Shown piece after piece: positions 1 to 11,058 of a DNA stretch of 64,000 bases. The position numbers and the translations under genes were made by a program. Below the pieces are notes generated by a model that saw only the letters and a list, made by a program, of their open reading frames with translations, was not told where the DNA came from and did not search any database. The number at the start of each line of letters is the position of its first letter. The first letter of the stretch is position 1. Source of the DNA: Nonomuraea helvata (GTDB taxonomy: Bacteria > Actinomycetota > Actinomycetes > Streptosporangiales > Streptosporangiaceae); the NCBI RefSeq assembly GCF_039535785.1, contig NZ_BAAAXV010000001.1:1674001-1738000 (forward strand). The letters run 5' to 3'.

Positions 1-2688
<2,688 letters not shown>

Positions 2689-2738
2689 CAGATGTCCTTC
2701 CGGGCAGCACGGATGGAATCGAACTGCGCGCACGCCAA

Positions 2739-2762
2739 ACGCCCCGGCGAAACCCGGGGCGT
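2739..2762 (-). promoter_or_regulatory. Perfect 9-bp hairpin in the rpoB leader
   Basis: The inverted repeat ACGCCCCGG / CCGGGGCGT (2739-2747 and 2754-2762) encloses a 6-nt loop. It lies about 50 nt upstream of the rpoB TTG start, inside the presumed 5' leader. Only three T residues follow it on the transcript side, so a true intrinsic terminator is doubtful. It could be an attenuator or the leftover end of an upstream transcript. Confidence 0.45.
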
Positions 2763-2804
2763 GGGAAAGGCAGCGCGGATGAGCAGCATAACGCAAAGGA
2801 GAAA

Positions 2805-2833
2805 ACAATGTCCACACTTATTATTAGTGTCAA
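2805..2833 (-). promoter_or_regulatory. Candidate rpoB promoter
   Basis: On the minus strand a consensus -35 TTGACA (2828-2833) is followed after 17 nt by a weak -10, CATTGT (2805-2810). The stretch is strikingly AT-rich for this genome, and its spacer contains the small inverted repeat ACACT/AGTGT. It sits between the stop of the membrane-protein gene (2851) and the rpoB start, giving a leader of roughly 110 nt. The -35 is convincing; the exact -10 is not. Confidence 0.45.
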
Positions 2834-2850
2834 CCTCGCTGCCAAGGCCA

Positions 2851-3870
2851 CTATTTCACACGCGCAGCGAATTCGTCAATATCGATCCGGGTGTGGCGGC
2901 CGAGCAGGGCCAGCAGGCCGACCATGACCACCCCGAGCGCCGCCAGCGAGAGCCGGTCGGTGGGGGTCTTTCCGTTGGCGATCACCCCGAACACCGTGTG
3001 CGCCACCAGCGCGCCGCTCGCCAGGGCCAGGCTGTGCCGGTCGCCCCACGCCTGCCCCCTCGTCCACCGGCTGAGCAGCCACCCCGCCGCCACCGCCAGG
3101 ACCGCCGCCGCCGCCATCGGCACCAGCACCCAACCGCCCCGCGTGAAGGCTGGGTGCTCGGCGCCGCCGAACGGGAACAGCAGCGCCAGATAACCGAGCA
3201 CCACCACCCCGCCGAACCCGCCGACGAACAGCGGCCCGGGCGGCGGCCCCCCGGCGACCGGCGACGGGCCGGTGGGTCGCGGGGTGAGGCGCAGAGCGAT
3301 CACGGCGAGCAGCGCGACCGCCAGCAGGCAGCCGATCACGACCGCGAGCGGCGCCTGGTAGCCGGGGTCGATGACGGCCGCCACCATCAACCGCAGCAGC
3401 ACGGCCCCCAGCACGAACACCACCCCGGAGGTCACCAGTCCCACCCGTCCCAGGTACGGCCGGCGGCGCAGCCCGGGAAAGATCAGGTCCAGCAGCAGGA
3501 TCGGCACGGCCACGCTGAAGACCGCGTGGTAGGGGATGTTCAGCTCGGCGTAGGCGCTGTTCAGGCCCAGGACCCTGGGCGCCCAGCCGGCCACGCCGTA
3601 GAGGGTCGGGCTGGTGAGCGCCTGCAGCGCCAGCCCTTCCTCGACGATCCCGTACGCGGCCCCGAGCAGCAGGATCGCCACCCAGCCCCGCCCCGAACGG
3701 CACACCAGTTCGCGCACCAGCACCGCGCCCGCGCCGTAGATCGGCACCCACAGGAGCAGCAGGTACGCCTGGCGGAGTGGCGGGTTGCCCAACGTGAACT
3801 CGGCGACGACCGGGGTGAGCACGGCCAGCAGAAGTGCGACCCACCGGCCGCGTGCCTTGGAGGTGACCAT
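2851..3870 (-). CDS. Polytopic membrane protein of unknown function
   Basis: A 339-residue protein starting at ATG 3870 (GGAGG close upstream). It is almost entirely hydrophobic, with about nine predicted membrane spans, a loop with proline-rich sequence around residues 195-215, and a short charged C-terminus (HTRIDIDEFAARVK). One span carries an acidic pair, YGIVEEGLALQ, which could be functional, but I do not recognise the family. It is divergent from the histidine kinase starting at about 4003 and separated from it by about 130 bp, so the two may share a control region. It ends only 18 bp before the -35 of rpoB. Confidence 0.8.
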   Translation of the reverse strand: MVTSKARGRWVALLLAVLTPVVAEFTLGNPPLRQAYLLLLWVPIYGAGAVLVRELVCRSGRGWVAILLLGAAYGIVEEGLALQALTSPTLYGVAGWAPRVLGLNSAYAELNIPYHAVFSVAVPILLLDLIFPGLRRRPYLGRVGLVTSGVVFVLGAVLLRLMVAAVIDPGYQAPLAVVIGCLLAVALLAVIALRLTPRPTGPSPVAGGPPPGPLFVGGFGGVVVLGYLALLFPFGGAEHPAFTRGGWVLVPMAAAAVLAVAAGWLLSRWTRGQAWGDRHSLALASGALVAHTVFGVIANGKTPTDRLSLAALGVVMVGLLALLGRHTRIDIDEFAARVK

Positions 3871-3988
3871 GCCTCCACACTCCTCGGGGAGAGGGGACGG
3901 CCGCTGCTGCCGGAAGGCCGGTCCGTGGCCACTTCGGTCACCTGCCGGGGCTGACTTTGGTTGTCTACCGGGGGCCGGGGGCGGCGGC

Positions 3989-3994
3989 TACGAT
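3989..3994 (+). promoter_or_regulatory. -10 element TACGAT, probable leaderless promoter
   Basis: TACGAT lies 8 nt before the GTG at 4003 that begins the kinase reading frame. No ribosome binding site precedes that GTG, so transcription would start at or next to the start codon. This is the leaderless arrangement common in actinobacteria. No clear -35 is seen at the right distance. Confidence 0.4.
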
Positions 3995-4002
3995 CTGCGG
4001 TT

Positions 4003-5166
4003 GTGTTCGTGGCCCGCATGCAGGACGTGCGACCCGGCTGGATGCGGTCGTGGCGCGACTGGACGGCCGGCACAGGCAACTTCGTGATGGCCCTCGCCGG
4101 CGCCGCCGCGGTCATCTGGGGAGACCTGGCTCCGGGCGTGCCCGGCTGGTATCTGGCGGTCGACGTGGTGGGCGGGGCGCTGGCCTGTGCCGGGTTGTGG
4201 TTGTGCCGCAGGTGGCCGGTCGCCGCGGGGCTGGGCGTCATCGCGCTGTCCGTGCCGGCCGCCGCGGCGTCGGTGGCGGCGGGGATCGCCACGCTCATCG
4301 CGGCGGTCTACCGGCGCCCGCCCGCCGCCGCCGTGGTGGGCGCGGCGTGGGTGGCCGCGACGCTGGTCAGATTCGCGCTGCGGCCGCCCGGCCTGGCCCC
4401 GTACTTGGTGTGGGCGCTGGTGGCGGTGCTGATCGGCGGGGCGCTCACCGGCTGGGGCATGCTGGCGCGGACCCGGCGCGAGCTGATGCTGTCGCTGGCG
4501 GAACGCGCCCGCCGCGCCGAGGCCGAGCAGCGGCTGCGCGCGGAGGAGGCGCGCCGCGCCGAACGGCTCGGCCTCGCCCGCGAGATGCACGACGTGCTCG
4601 CGCACCGGCTCTCGCTGCTGGCGGTGCACGCCGGGGCGCTGGAGTTCAACGCGGAGGCGACGCCGGGCGAGGTCGCCGAGGCGGCCGGCGTCATCCGCTC
4701 GAACGCCCACCAGGCCCTGGAGGAGCTGCGCACGGTCGTCTCCGTGCTGCGCGACGGCTCCTCGGCCGAGCCCGCCGAACCGCATCAGGGGCTGGCGCCG
4801 CTGGTCGAGGAGTCGCGGCAGGCGGGGATGCGGGTCGAGCTGCACGACCATGGCGTACGGCTCGCCGGCCTGCCGGAGGCGACGGGGCGTACCGCGTACC
4901 GGGTGGTGCAGGAAGGGCTCACCAACGCCCGCAAGCACGCGCCCGGCGAGCCCGTCACCGTGCACCTGTCGGGCACGGCAGGCGGCGAGCTGACGATCGA
5001 GGTGCGCAACCCGCTCGGAGCGGCAGTGGGACTCGGTTCGACGGGGGCCGGGGCGGGGCTGGCCGGGCTGGAGGAACGGGTCTCGCTCGTGGGCGGGCGT
5101 CTGGAGCACGGGCGCAGCGGCGACGGATTCCGGCTGCTGGCGCGGCTACCATGGCCCAGTGAGTGA
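4003..5166 (+). CDS. Two-component sensor histidine kinase, DesK/NarL (HisKA_3) type
   Basis: A 387-residue kinase from GTG 4003; ATG 4018 and an upstream TTG 3961 are alternatives in the same frame. Residues 25-150 hold about five membrane spans with almost no extracellular domain, so the signal is probably sensed in or at the membrane. A short coiled coil rich in Ala/Arg/Glu follows. The phosphoacceptor motif is REMHDVLAHRLSLLAVH, with His196. The ATPase domain has the N-box-like VVQEGLTNARKHA and a C-terminal G box GLAGLEERV. It overlaps its response regulator by 8 bp, so the two form a coupled pair. The neighbouring divergent membrane protein is the obvious candidate for target or accessory sensor. 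Confidence 0.9.
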   Translation: MFVARMQDVRPGWMRSWRDWTAGTGNFVMALAGAAAVIWGDLAPGVPGWYLAVDVVGGALACAGLWLCRRWPVAAGLGVIALSVPAAAASVAAGIATLIAAVYRRPPAAAVVGAAWVAATLVRFALRPPGLAPYLVWALVAVLIGGALTGWGMLARTRRELMLSLAERARRAEAEQRLRAEEARRAERLGLAREMHDVLAHRLSLLAVHAGALEFNAEATPGEVAEAAGVIRSNAHQALEELRTVVSVLRDGSSAEPAEPHQGLAPLVEESRQAGMRVELHDHGVRLAGLPEATGRTAYRVVQEGLTNARKHAPGEPVTVHLSGTAGGELTIEVRNPLGAAVGLGSTGAGAGLAGLEERVSLVGGRLEHGRSGDGFRLLARLPWPSE

Positions 5167-5824
5167 GGCCGCTCCGATCCGGGTGCTGATCGTCGACGAC
5201 GACGCGCTCGTCCGTGCCGGGCTGACGCTGATGCTCAAGGGCGCGCCCGATCTGCTCGTGGTGGGCGCCGTGGCCGACGGCGGCGAGGTCGAGGCCGCGG
5301 TGGGCGAGCACTCCCCCGACGTGGTGCTGATGGACATCCGGATGGCCGGCGTCGACGGCATCGACGCGACCGGCCGGCTGCGCAGCCGCCGGGGCGCGCC
5401 CGAGGTCATCATCCTGACCACGTTCGACGCCGACGAGCACGTGTTCAGGGCCCTGCGGGCGGGCGCGAGCGGGTTCCTGCTGAAGGACACGCCGCCCGAG
5501 GGGATCGTGGAGGCCGTCAAGCGGGTCGCGAACGGCGAGCCGACCCTGTCGCCGAGCGTCACCCGGAGGTTGATCGCTCACCTGGTGCCCGAGGAGGAGA
5601 GCCGGCGGCAGGCCGACGCCCGGCGCCTGCTGGGCACGCTCAGCGAGCGTGAGCGAGAGGTGGCGCTGGCCGTCGGCCAGGGCAAGCCGAACGCGGTCAT
5701 CGCGCGCGAGCTGCACATGAGCGTCGGCACGGTGAAGGGCTACATCTCGCGCATCCTCACCAAGGCCGGCCTGGACAACCGCGTCCAGCTCGCCCTCGTC
5801 GTCCACGACGCGTCAGGCCGTTAG
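5159..5824 (+). CDS. Response regulator, NarL/LuxR family
   Basis: A 221-residue regulator starting at GTG 5159 inside the 3' end of the kinase gene. The receiver domain occupies residues 7-120, with the acidic cluster DDD at 13-15, the phosphoacceptor Asp59 in VVLMDIRM, Thr87/88 and Lys109 in GFLLKDTPP. A LuxR-type helix-turn-helix follows at about 155-210 (LSEREREVALAVGQGKPNAVIA, then SVGTVKGYISRILTK). It should be phosphorylated by the overlapping kinase and bind DNA, probably including the divergent promoter region at 3871-4002. Confidence 0.92.
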   Translation: MSEAAPIRVLIVDDDALVRAGLTLMLKGAPDLLVVGAVADGGEVEAAVGEHSPDVVLMDIRMAGVDGIDATGRLRSRRGAPEVIILTTFDADEHVFRALRAGASGFLLKDTPPEGIVEAVKRVANGEPTLSPSVTRRLIAHLVPEEESRRQADARRLLGTLSEREREVALAVGQGKPNAVIARELHMSVGTVKGYISRILTKAGLDNRVQLALVVHDASGR

Positions 5825-5950
5825 CCGCCGGTCCTCGGACTCCCCGCCTTTCCCCAGCTCTTCACCTGCTCGGCGATCAGGGGCTCGACGTACGTCACAC
5901 GTCCGTGATCGAATACCGCGGCCAGCAAGCAAGAGCGAGTGAAGGTACCC

Positions 5951-7729
5951 ATGAAGCAGAGCAACCTCCGGCGCTGGGCGACGGTCACGGCTATTTCCGC
6001 AATCATGGTCCTGCCGACCGGCACGGCCCAGGCCGCGCAGTTACCCGTGGACGTCCAGCTCCTGTCCATCACCGACTTCCACGGCTACCTGACCCCGCAG
6101 AACGACGCCGCGAACGGCACCGTGAAGGACGCCGCGGGCAGGAGCATCGTGGTGGGCGGCGCCCCGTACATCGCCACGCATCTGAAGAACCTCAGGCAGG
6201 GCCACGAGAACTCGATCACCTTCACCACCGGCGACGACTTCAGCGGCTGGCCCACCGAGGTGGCCTTCCACGAGGACGAGCCGACCGTCGAGTTCCTCAA
6301 CTCGATCGGCGTGGAGTTCTCCGCGGTGGGCAACCATGAGCTCGACCGGCCGCTCGAGTTCCTGCGCGACCACATGGGCAAGGGCCGCTGCTTCGGTCAG
6401 GTGGACGTGGACAGCTGCTTCACCGACTCCACCGGCCGCCGCTTCCGCGGCGCGGACTACCCGATCTCCTCCGCCAACATCACCGCCAAGGGCTCCACCG
6501 ATCCGATCTTCCAGCCGTACGTCATCAAGCACGCGAAGGCGCCGGGCGGCAAGGACGTCCGGATCGGCTTCATCAACCTGACCACCCCGACCACCGTCAC
6601 CGGTTCGACGTCCTACCAGCCGGCGCTGGACAACCTGCCGCTGGTGGAGACCGCGAACAGATACGCGGCCGAGCTGAAGCGCCAGGGTGTCGAGGCCATC
6701 GTGGTCAACATGCACGAGGGCGGGACCGCGGGAGACGTCTACGACCGCTGCGGCAGCAACCCCTCGGGGCCCGCCTTCGACTTCGCCAGGCAGGCCTCCC
6801 CCGACATCGACGCGATCGTCACCGGCCACTGGCACGCGCTGTTCAACTGCGTGATCCCGGACCCGGCGGGCAACCCCCGGCCGGTGGTGGAGGCGGCCAA
6901 CCACGGACGCCTGATCAACGAGATCAACCTCAAGATCGACCCGCGCACGGGAGACGTCATCCGCTCCACCACCACCTCGGTGAACCACCCGGTCACCCGG
7001 GACGTCACCCCGGACCCGGCGGCGGCGCGGCTCGTCGACCACTGGAAGGCCAGGGGCGCGCAGACGTACGCCCGGCCGGTCGGCAGGATCAGCGGTGACA
7101 TCACCCGGACCCGCGCCGCCGACGGCGAGAGCGCGCTCGGCAACCTCGTCGCCGACGTGGAGTACGCGGACGCCGTGCGCACCGCGGGCGGACCCGTCGA
7201 CCTGGCGCTGGTGGCGACGGCGCCGCTGAAGGGTTCCAACAGCCTGCGCGGCGATCTGCGCTTCGCCAAGGGGAGCAACGCCGCGGACGCGGACGGGACC
7301 GTGCTGTTCGGAGAGGCCTGGGCCACGTTCGGCTACGCGAACCCGGTGCTCACCGTCTCCCTCACCGGGCAGCAGCTCGAGCAGGCGCTGGAGCAGCAGT
7401 GGCAGACGCAGGCCGACGGCACGGTGCGGTTCAGCCCGCTGGCCGTCTCGTCCGGCGTGCGTTACTCCTATGACGCCTCGCGGCCGGTCGGTGACCGGGT
7501 GGATCCCGCGGACGTGCTGATCGGCGGGGCCCCGCTGGACACCACGCGGACCTACCGGGTGGCGGCGCTGGCGTACACCCTGATCGGAGCGGACGGGTTC
7601 GGCGCGCTGAGCGGCTTCACCGACCCGGTGCGGTGCTCGCGCGACTACGACGCCTTCCGCGCCTACTTCCAGGCCGACGGGACGGTCGCGCCTCCCGCGC
7701 TCGACCGGGTGACCGCGACGGCGAGCTGA
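5951..7729 (+). CDS. Secreted 5'-nucleotidase-family metallophosphoesterase (UshA-like)
   Basis: A 592-residue exported enzyme. ATG 5951 is preferred over GTG 5939 because GAAGG precedes it and a standard Sec signal peptide (MKQSNLRRWA, hydrophobic core, then TAQA) follows at once. The metallophosphoesterase domain shows the metal-binding motifs SITDFHGYL (Asp42, His44), GDD, GNHELD and GHWHALFN in the right order. The C-terminal half has the second-domain signature SALGNLVADVEYADAV. The usual substrate-site block NGGGIR is replaced by APLKGSNSLRGDL, so the nucleotide specificity is uncertain. In the family these enzymes release phosphate from extracellular nucleotides. The gene stands alone and ends in a strong terminator. 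Confidence 0.88.
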   Translation: MKQSNLRRWATVTAISAIMVLPTGTAQAAQLPVDVQLLSITDFHGYLTPQNDAANGTVKDAAGRSIVVGGAPYIATHLKNLRQGHENSITFTTGDDFSGWPTEVAFHEDEPTVEFLNSIGVEFSAVGNHELDRPLEFLRDHMGKGRCFGQVDVDSCFTDSTGRRFRGADYPISSANITAKGSTDPIFQPYVIKHAKAPGGKDVRIGFINLTTPTTVTGSTSYQPALDNLPLVETANRYAAELKRQGVEAIVVNMHEGGTAGDVYDRCGSNPSGPAFDFARQASPDIDAIVTGHWHALFNCVIPDPAGNPRPVVEAANHGRLINEINLKIDPRTGDVIRSTTTSVNHPVTRDVTPDPAAARLVDHWKARGAQTYARPVGRISGDITRTRAADGESALGNLVADVEYADAVRTAGGPVDLALVATAPLKGSNSLRGDLRFAKGSNAADADGTVLFGEAWATFGYANPVLTVSLTGQQLEQALEQQWQTQADGTVRFSPLAVSSGVRYSYDASRPVGDRVDPADVLIGGAPLDTTRTYRVAALAYTLIGADGFGALSGFTDPVRCSRDYDAFRAYFQADGTVAPPALDRVTATAS

Positions 7730-7785
7730 GAGTCGCCCGCCTGCCTGTCCGTCTGGAGGGAGGCGGACAGGCAGGCGGCGCTCTC
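7728..7785. terminator. Strong bidirectional hairpin terminator
   Basis: A perfect 15-bp stem (7737-7751 with 7764-7778, beginning CCGCCTGCC) has a 12-nt loop and is extended outward by GAGAG/CTCTC with one mismatch region. It begins at the stop codon of the nucleotidase gene and lies just beyond the end of the opposing lyase pseudogene, so it can serve both convergent transcripts. There is no U tract, as is common in actinobacteria. Confidence 0.8.
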
Positions 7786-7812
7786 ATCGTGCGGGCACGT
7801 CCGGGGGCTCGC

Positions 7813-8878
7813 CTAGTTCGGGTTGCCGGCGTGGGTGAGGGTCTCCCAGGCGACGAAGAGGCTGTTGGTGCCCGCCGGGCGCTGCCGCTCGGTGAGGGCC
7901 TGCGTGTTGCTCATCGCGATGCCCATCCGGTTGTGCAGCGCGTTGAAGCCGACCTCGGTGACCGGCCCCAGCCCCAGGGTGAGGCTCCCGCCGCACAGCC
8001 ACGCCGGAACGGCCGCCCCGAGCTGGTACTTGGCGTGCAGGCCGAGCGCGTGCCACAGGCGGTCGGCGATCTCCGGGTAGAGGTCCTGCCCCTGGATCCT
8101 GGCGATCTCGGCGATGTGCGCGGTCGCCGCCAGGCCGTACCCGGCCGTACCCGGTGTGGGTGAAGTCGCGGCACGTCTCCTGGGACAGCCCGTCGACGAA
8201 GGTGTCCTGGCCCTGCCAGTAGTCGACGACCTCCGCCCGCGTGTCGATGCCGGAGCCCGCAGGGCCCTTGGGGAAGGCGCCGTCGCCGGTGAGGTAGATG
8301 TAGGCGGGCACGCGGGCCCGGAAGGTGCTCACGGCCTTGTCAAAGGCGGCCCGGTCCTCCAGGAACACCGCGATCCCGATGGCCGCGTCCATCATCGTCA
8401 GCTCCCAGTTGCCGTTCGTGCGGAGGCTGCCGTTGACGACCTCGGGGAGGTAGACGTTCCTGAGCATGATCGCGAAGCGGTTGACTCCCGTGGCGGACCA
8501 CCCGGTGTAGGTGTAGCGGATGATCTCGGCCGCCCTGGGCCAGGGCGGCGGTGTACGCGGCCAGCGCGTCCTGGCGCTCGTCCGTGCAGCCGTTGTTGGG
8601 GTTGGAATATGGGCCGCACTCCACGACGGCCCGCGGCTTCGGGGTCCGCGACAACGACGCGAGCGAACTGGCGATCATCTGATCGTAGGCGCCCTTCCAC
8701 GGCTGGGCGCCGGCGTTGACCTTGGAACGGACGAAGTCGAGCTGGGCGCCGCTCACGAGCACGCCGGGATGGGTGAAGGCGGCGGGCGCCCTCCGGGCAG
8801 AGGCGGCGGGCGGCGTCGTCGCGCCGGTGACCAACGTGACGCCGAGACCCGCGTGGACCGTTTGCGAAAATTCACCAT
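7813..8878 (-). pseudogene. Alginate-lyase-family polysaccharide lyase, broken by frameshifts
   Basis: Three reading frames on the minus strand add up to one alginate-lyase-type protein. The first segment includes FTHPGVLVSGAQLDFVRSKV to YTAALA. The next, after a shift near 8540, includes AAEIIRYTYTGWSATG, NGNWELTMMDAAIG and QETCRDFTHTGYG. The last, after a shift at 8133-8152, runs GLAATAHIAEIARIQGQDLY to NPN and a TAG stop at 7813. The last shift is caused by an exact 10-bp tandem duplication. At the first, about 14 residues expected between AALA and AAEII are missing, which suggests a small deletion. The N-terminus MVNFRKRSTR (ATG 8878) lies in yet another frame from the mature part and has too short a hydrophobic core, so a third lesion is likely. 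In the intact family these are secreted lyases. Confidence 0.82.
8133..8152. repeat. 10-bp tandem duplication (GGCCGTACCC x2) inactivating the lyase gene
   Basis: GGCCGTACCC occurs twice, head to tail, at 8133-8142 and 8143-8152. Removing one copy restores an uninterrupted frame across GYGLAATAHIAEIARI. It therefore looks like a replication-slippage event in an otherwise good 3' half of the gene. Confidence 0.9.
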
Positions 8879-8958
8879 ACTTTCAGAGTCTTTGTCTTGG
8901 TCGAGCCTGGCTGAGCGGTGATCATTGCGGTGTCCGTCGCACCCCACAAGGAGGCTTC

Positions 8959-9372
8959 GTGCACACTTCGCAACGCCCCAGACCGTCCTGGGCGGTAAGA
9001 CTCACCGTCGTCCTCGCCGCCATCGTCTCCGTCATCGGCCTGGTCGGCATCGCCCCGGCCGGGGCCACGGTCTACAACTCCTGCACCATCTCGCGGTGCG
9101 CCGACGCGCGCTCGGCCGCCTCGATCTGGTCCTCCAAGGGCTACCCCACCTCGAGCGGCTGGTACTCGTGGCCGGACCGCAGGTACAACTACACCGGCGG
9201 GCGCTTCTACAACCGCGAGGGGCAGCTCCCCAGCGGCGCCACCTACTATGAGTACGACGTGTACTCCCGGGCGCGGGGCGCCGCGCGCGACGCGTACCGG
9301 ATCGTCGTCAACCGCAGCACCGGCGCGGTGTGGTTCTCGCCCAACCACTACACCGACTTCTACCGGCTCTAG
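8959..9372 (+). CDS. Secreted guanyl-specific ribonuclease (RNase Sa/N1 type)
   Basis: A 137-residue secreted ribonuclease. GTG 8959 is chosen because AAGGAGG stands directly upstream and a signal peptide follows (basic VHTSQRPRPSWAVRL, hydrophobic core, PAGA). The mature part resembles the microbial RNase Sa/T1 fold: NREGQLP, YYEYDVYSRARGAARDAYRIV and PNHYTDFYRL supply the expected catalytic Glu, Arg and His. Two cysteines near the mature N-terminus (NSCTISRC) can form a disulphide. The inhibitor gene follows after 7 bp, so the cell makes toxin and antidote from one transcript. It probably acts outside the cell on RNA, either for nutrient release or against competitors. Confidence 0.9.
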   Translation: MHTSQRPRPSWAVRLTVVLAAIVSVIGLVGIAPAGATVYNSCTISRCADARSAASIWSSKGYPTSSGWYSWPDRRYNYTGGRFYNREGQLPSGATYYEYDVYSRARGAARDAYRIVVNRSTGAVWFSPNHYTDFYRL

Positions 9373-9379
9373 GACTCCC

Positions 9380-9748
9380 ATGACCTCTGCCGCACGCCCA
9401 CTGCCGCACTGGCTGACGGTGTCCGCCGGCCCGGCGCCGGCGGTGGTCGACGGGCGGGCCTGCCGGACCCGCGCCGCCTTCTTCGAGGAGGTGGCGCGGG
9501 CTCTGCGCCTGCCCGGCTACTTCGGCCGCAACTGGGACGCGCTCACCGACTCCCTGCGCGACACCGGCGCCGTCCCCCTGGTCGTCGAGCACGCCGAGGA
9601 ACTGCTCGGCGCCGAGCCTCCCGACCAGTTCGCCATGCTGCTGGCCGTCCTCGCCGACGCCGCCGAGGGCGGGCTGACCGTGACGCTGTGCACCGACCCC
9701 GCCCACGAGGCTCTGCTGCGGCAGCGGGCCGCCGACGCGCTGCCCTGA
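9380..9748 (+). CDS. Barstar-family ribonuclease inhibitor
   Basis: A 122-residue cytoplasmic protein starting at ATG 9380, 7 bp after the ribonuclease stop. The core has the barstar pattern: VVDGRACRTRAAFFEEVARALRLPGYFGRNWDALTDSLRD, followed by acidic helix residues (EHAEELLGAEPPDQ). In barstar the equivalent GxNWDAL segment packs against the ribonuclease active site. Its position makes it the likely inhibitor of the upstream RNase, protecting the producer before export. It lacks any signal peptide, as expected. Confidence 0.9.
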   Translation: MTSAARPLPHWLTVSAGPAPAVVDGRACRTRAAFFEEVARALRLPGYFGRNWDALTDSLRDTGAVPLVVEHAEELLGAEPPDQFAMLLAVLADAAEGGLTVTLCTDPAHEALLRQRAADALP

Positions 9749-9869
9749 GCCACGGAAAGGGCCCGCGTCACCCGAAAGATGTACGCGATCTCCTCAGCCC
9801 GCAGGAAGCCGCACGACCATGCCCTTGACTAGCGTTTCCGGAGGTTCCGCACGCTCGAAAGGGTTTCCC

Positions 9870-10064
9870 ATGGCCTCTGCCCGCAAGACAATGATCACCG
9901 GTTCCGCCACCTTCGTCGTGGGGCTGGCGCTGTGGCTGTTCGGGCTCGACGAGGAGATCTTCATCTTCACGCCGTCGAAGATAGGCGTGGTCCTCATGGT
10001 CCTCGGCGGGCTGGAGACCCTGTACGGGGTCTACAAGAGCGTGCGCGGCGACGACGCGGCGTAG
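9870..10064 (+). CDS. Small two-span membrane protein
   Basis: A 64-residue protein from ATG 9870, with GAAAGGG upstream; an in-frame ATG at 9819 lacks this site. Two hydrophobic segments (ITGSATFVVGLALWLFGL and IGVVLMVLGGLETLYGVYK) flank a short acidic loop, DEEIF. It resembles small actinobacterial membrane proteins of unknown function. Its last 34 bp overlap the end of the convergent gene at 10031-11020. Confidence 0.65.
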   Translation: MASARKTMITGSATFVVGLALWLFGLDEEIFIFTPSKIGVVLMVLGGLETLYGVYKSVRGDDAA

Positions 10065-11020
10065 GGCGCGCCCCTGCGGCGCAGGCGGTACGAGACGGTG
10101 GCGGTGGCCAGAGCGGCGCCCCAGATGGGCCAGAAGCACTCCGGGAGCCACGCGCCCCATTCGTCCAGGGCGAAGCGGCCGGCGACCGTCCACCGGATGT
10201 AGGTCAGCCCGGCCACGGTGATGATGATCGAGACGAACCCGGCCGGAACGACCGCCAGCAGCGGGGGCACCCGCCTGCCGCGCAGGCCGGGGATCCACCG
10301 GGGGAAGATCTCGCCCCACGGCTGCGCCAGGCCGAGGGTGAGCACGCCACCGAGCGCGCCGAACGTGGCCAGGTAGGCCCCGGCCAGCCACAGACCGCCC
10401 TCGCCTTCGGCGAGGAACTCCCGGCTCACCCCGAGCGGGATGCCCAGCGCCCAGGCCCACCGGGTCAGGCAGTACACCAGCGGCACCACGGCCGCCACGT
10501 ACGCGGCGGTCCGCCCCCGCGCGGGGGTGAACCAGTGGGACCGGCCCCGGCCGTAGGCCAGCGCCGCCGCGGCCAGCAGCAGGCCGCCGAGCACGCACAG
10601 GAGCTGGTTGAGCACGGGCCACGGCCAGGCGTCGGCGAACGTGGCCCCGCCCAGGCTCCAGCCGAAGGCCGGCGCGACCAGCAGCAGGGGCGTGTAGGCG
10701 ACGCCCATCATGAGCCGGGAGTCGGGGATCACCAGGACCAGGAGCGCGGCGATCGGCCAGGCCACGAACAACGGAGCCCGGCCGCCCCTGCGGGTCAGCG
10801 CCAGCGCCGTCACCATGGTGAGCAGCGCAAAGGCGGCGATCCACCAGCCGAAGCGCGGCGTCGTTCCGGACAGGACGGACAGCGCCCCGTCCGGATCGGG
10901 GTCCGAGCCGCCCCAGGGGAAGCCGGGCACGCCGAGCGCCCACGCCACGCCGAGCCCCCCGTAGGCCAGCGCCCACACCGCCGCCGCGTAACCCCGCCAG
11001 GACGAAGTAAGAGTTTCCAT
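10031..11020 (-). CDS. Polytopic membrane protein of unknown function
   Basis: A 329-residue protein from ATG 11020 (METLTSSWRGYAAAVWAL) with about eight to nine predicted membrane spans and short, basic cytoplasmic loops. An internal cytoplasmic or periplasmic segment around residues 190-215 contains SREFLAEGEGGLWL. I do not recognise the family. It is divergent from a histidine kinase/response regulator pair, and two palindromes lie in the shared 120-bp control region. It is therefore the likely regulon member of that system. The layout mirrors the membrane protein and kinase pair at 2.9-5.8 kb. Confidence 0.78.
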   Translation of the reverse strand: METLTSSWRGYAAAVWALAYGGLGVAWALGVPGFPWGGSDPDPDGALSVLSGTTPRFGWWIAAFALLTMVTALALTRRGGRAPLFVAWPIAALLVLVIPDSRLMMGVAYTPLLLVAPAFGWSLGGATFADAWPWPVLNQLLCVLGGLLLAAAALAYGRGRSHWFTPARGRTAAYVAAVVPLVYCLTRWAWALGIPLGVSREFLAEGEGGLWLAGAYLATFGALGGVLTLGLAQPWGEIFPRWIPGLRGRRVPPLLAVVPAGFVSIIITVAGLTYIRWTVAGRFALDEWGAWLPECFWPIWGAALATATVSYRLRRRGAPYAASSPRTLL

Positions 11021-11058
11021 GTGCTCAGCGTCGCGGCCTGGCCCGTTCCGGGGTGAGA

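Noticed and set aside
2705..2740. tRNA-like TTCGA(A) text upstream of rpoB
   Set aside because: No matching acceptor or anticodon stems could be built around it; no tRNA is present.
8753..8947. 64-codon minus-strand frame beginning upstream of the lyase pseudogene
   Set aside because: Only its MVNFRKRSTR part looks real, as the displaced signal-peptide start of the pseudogene; the rest is out of frame.
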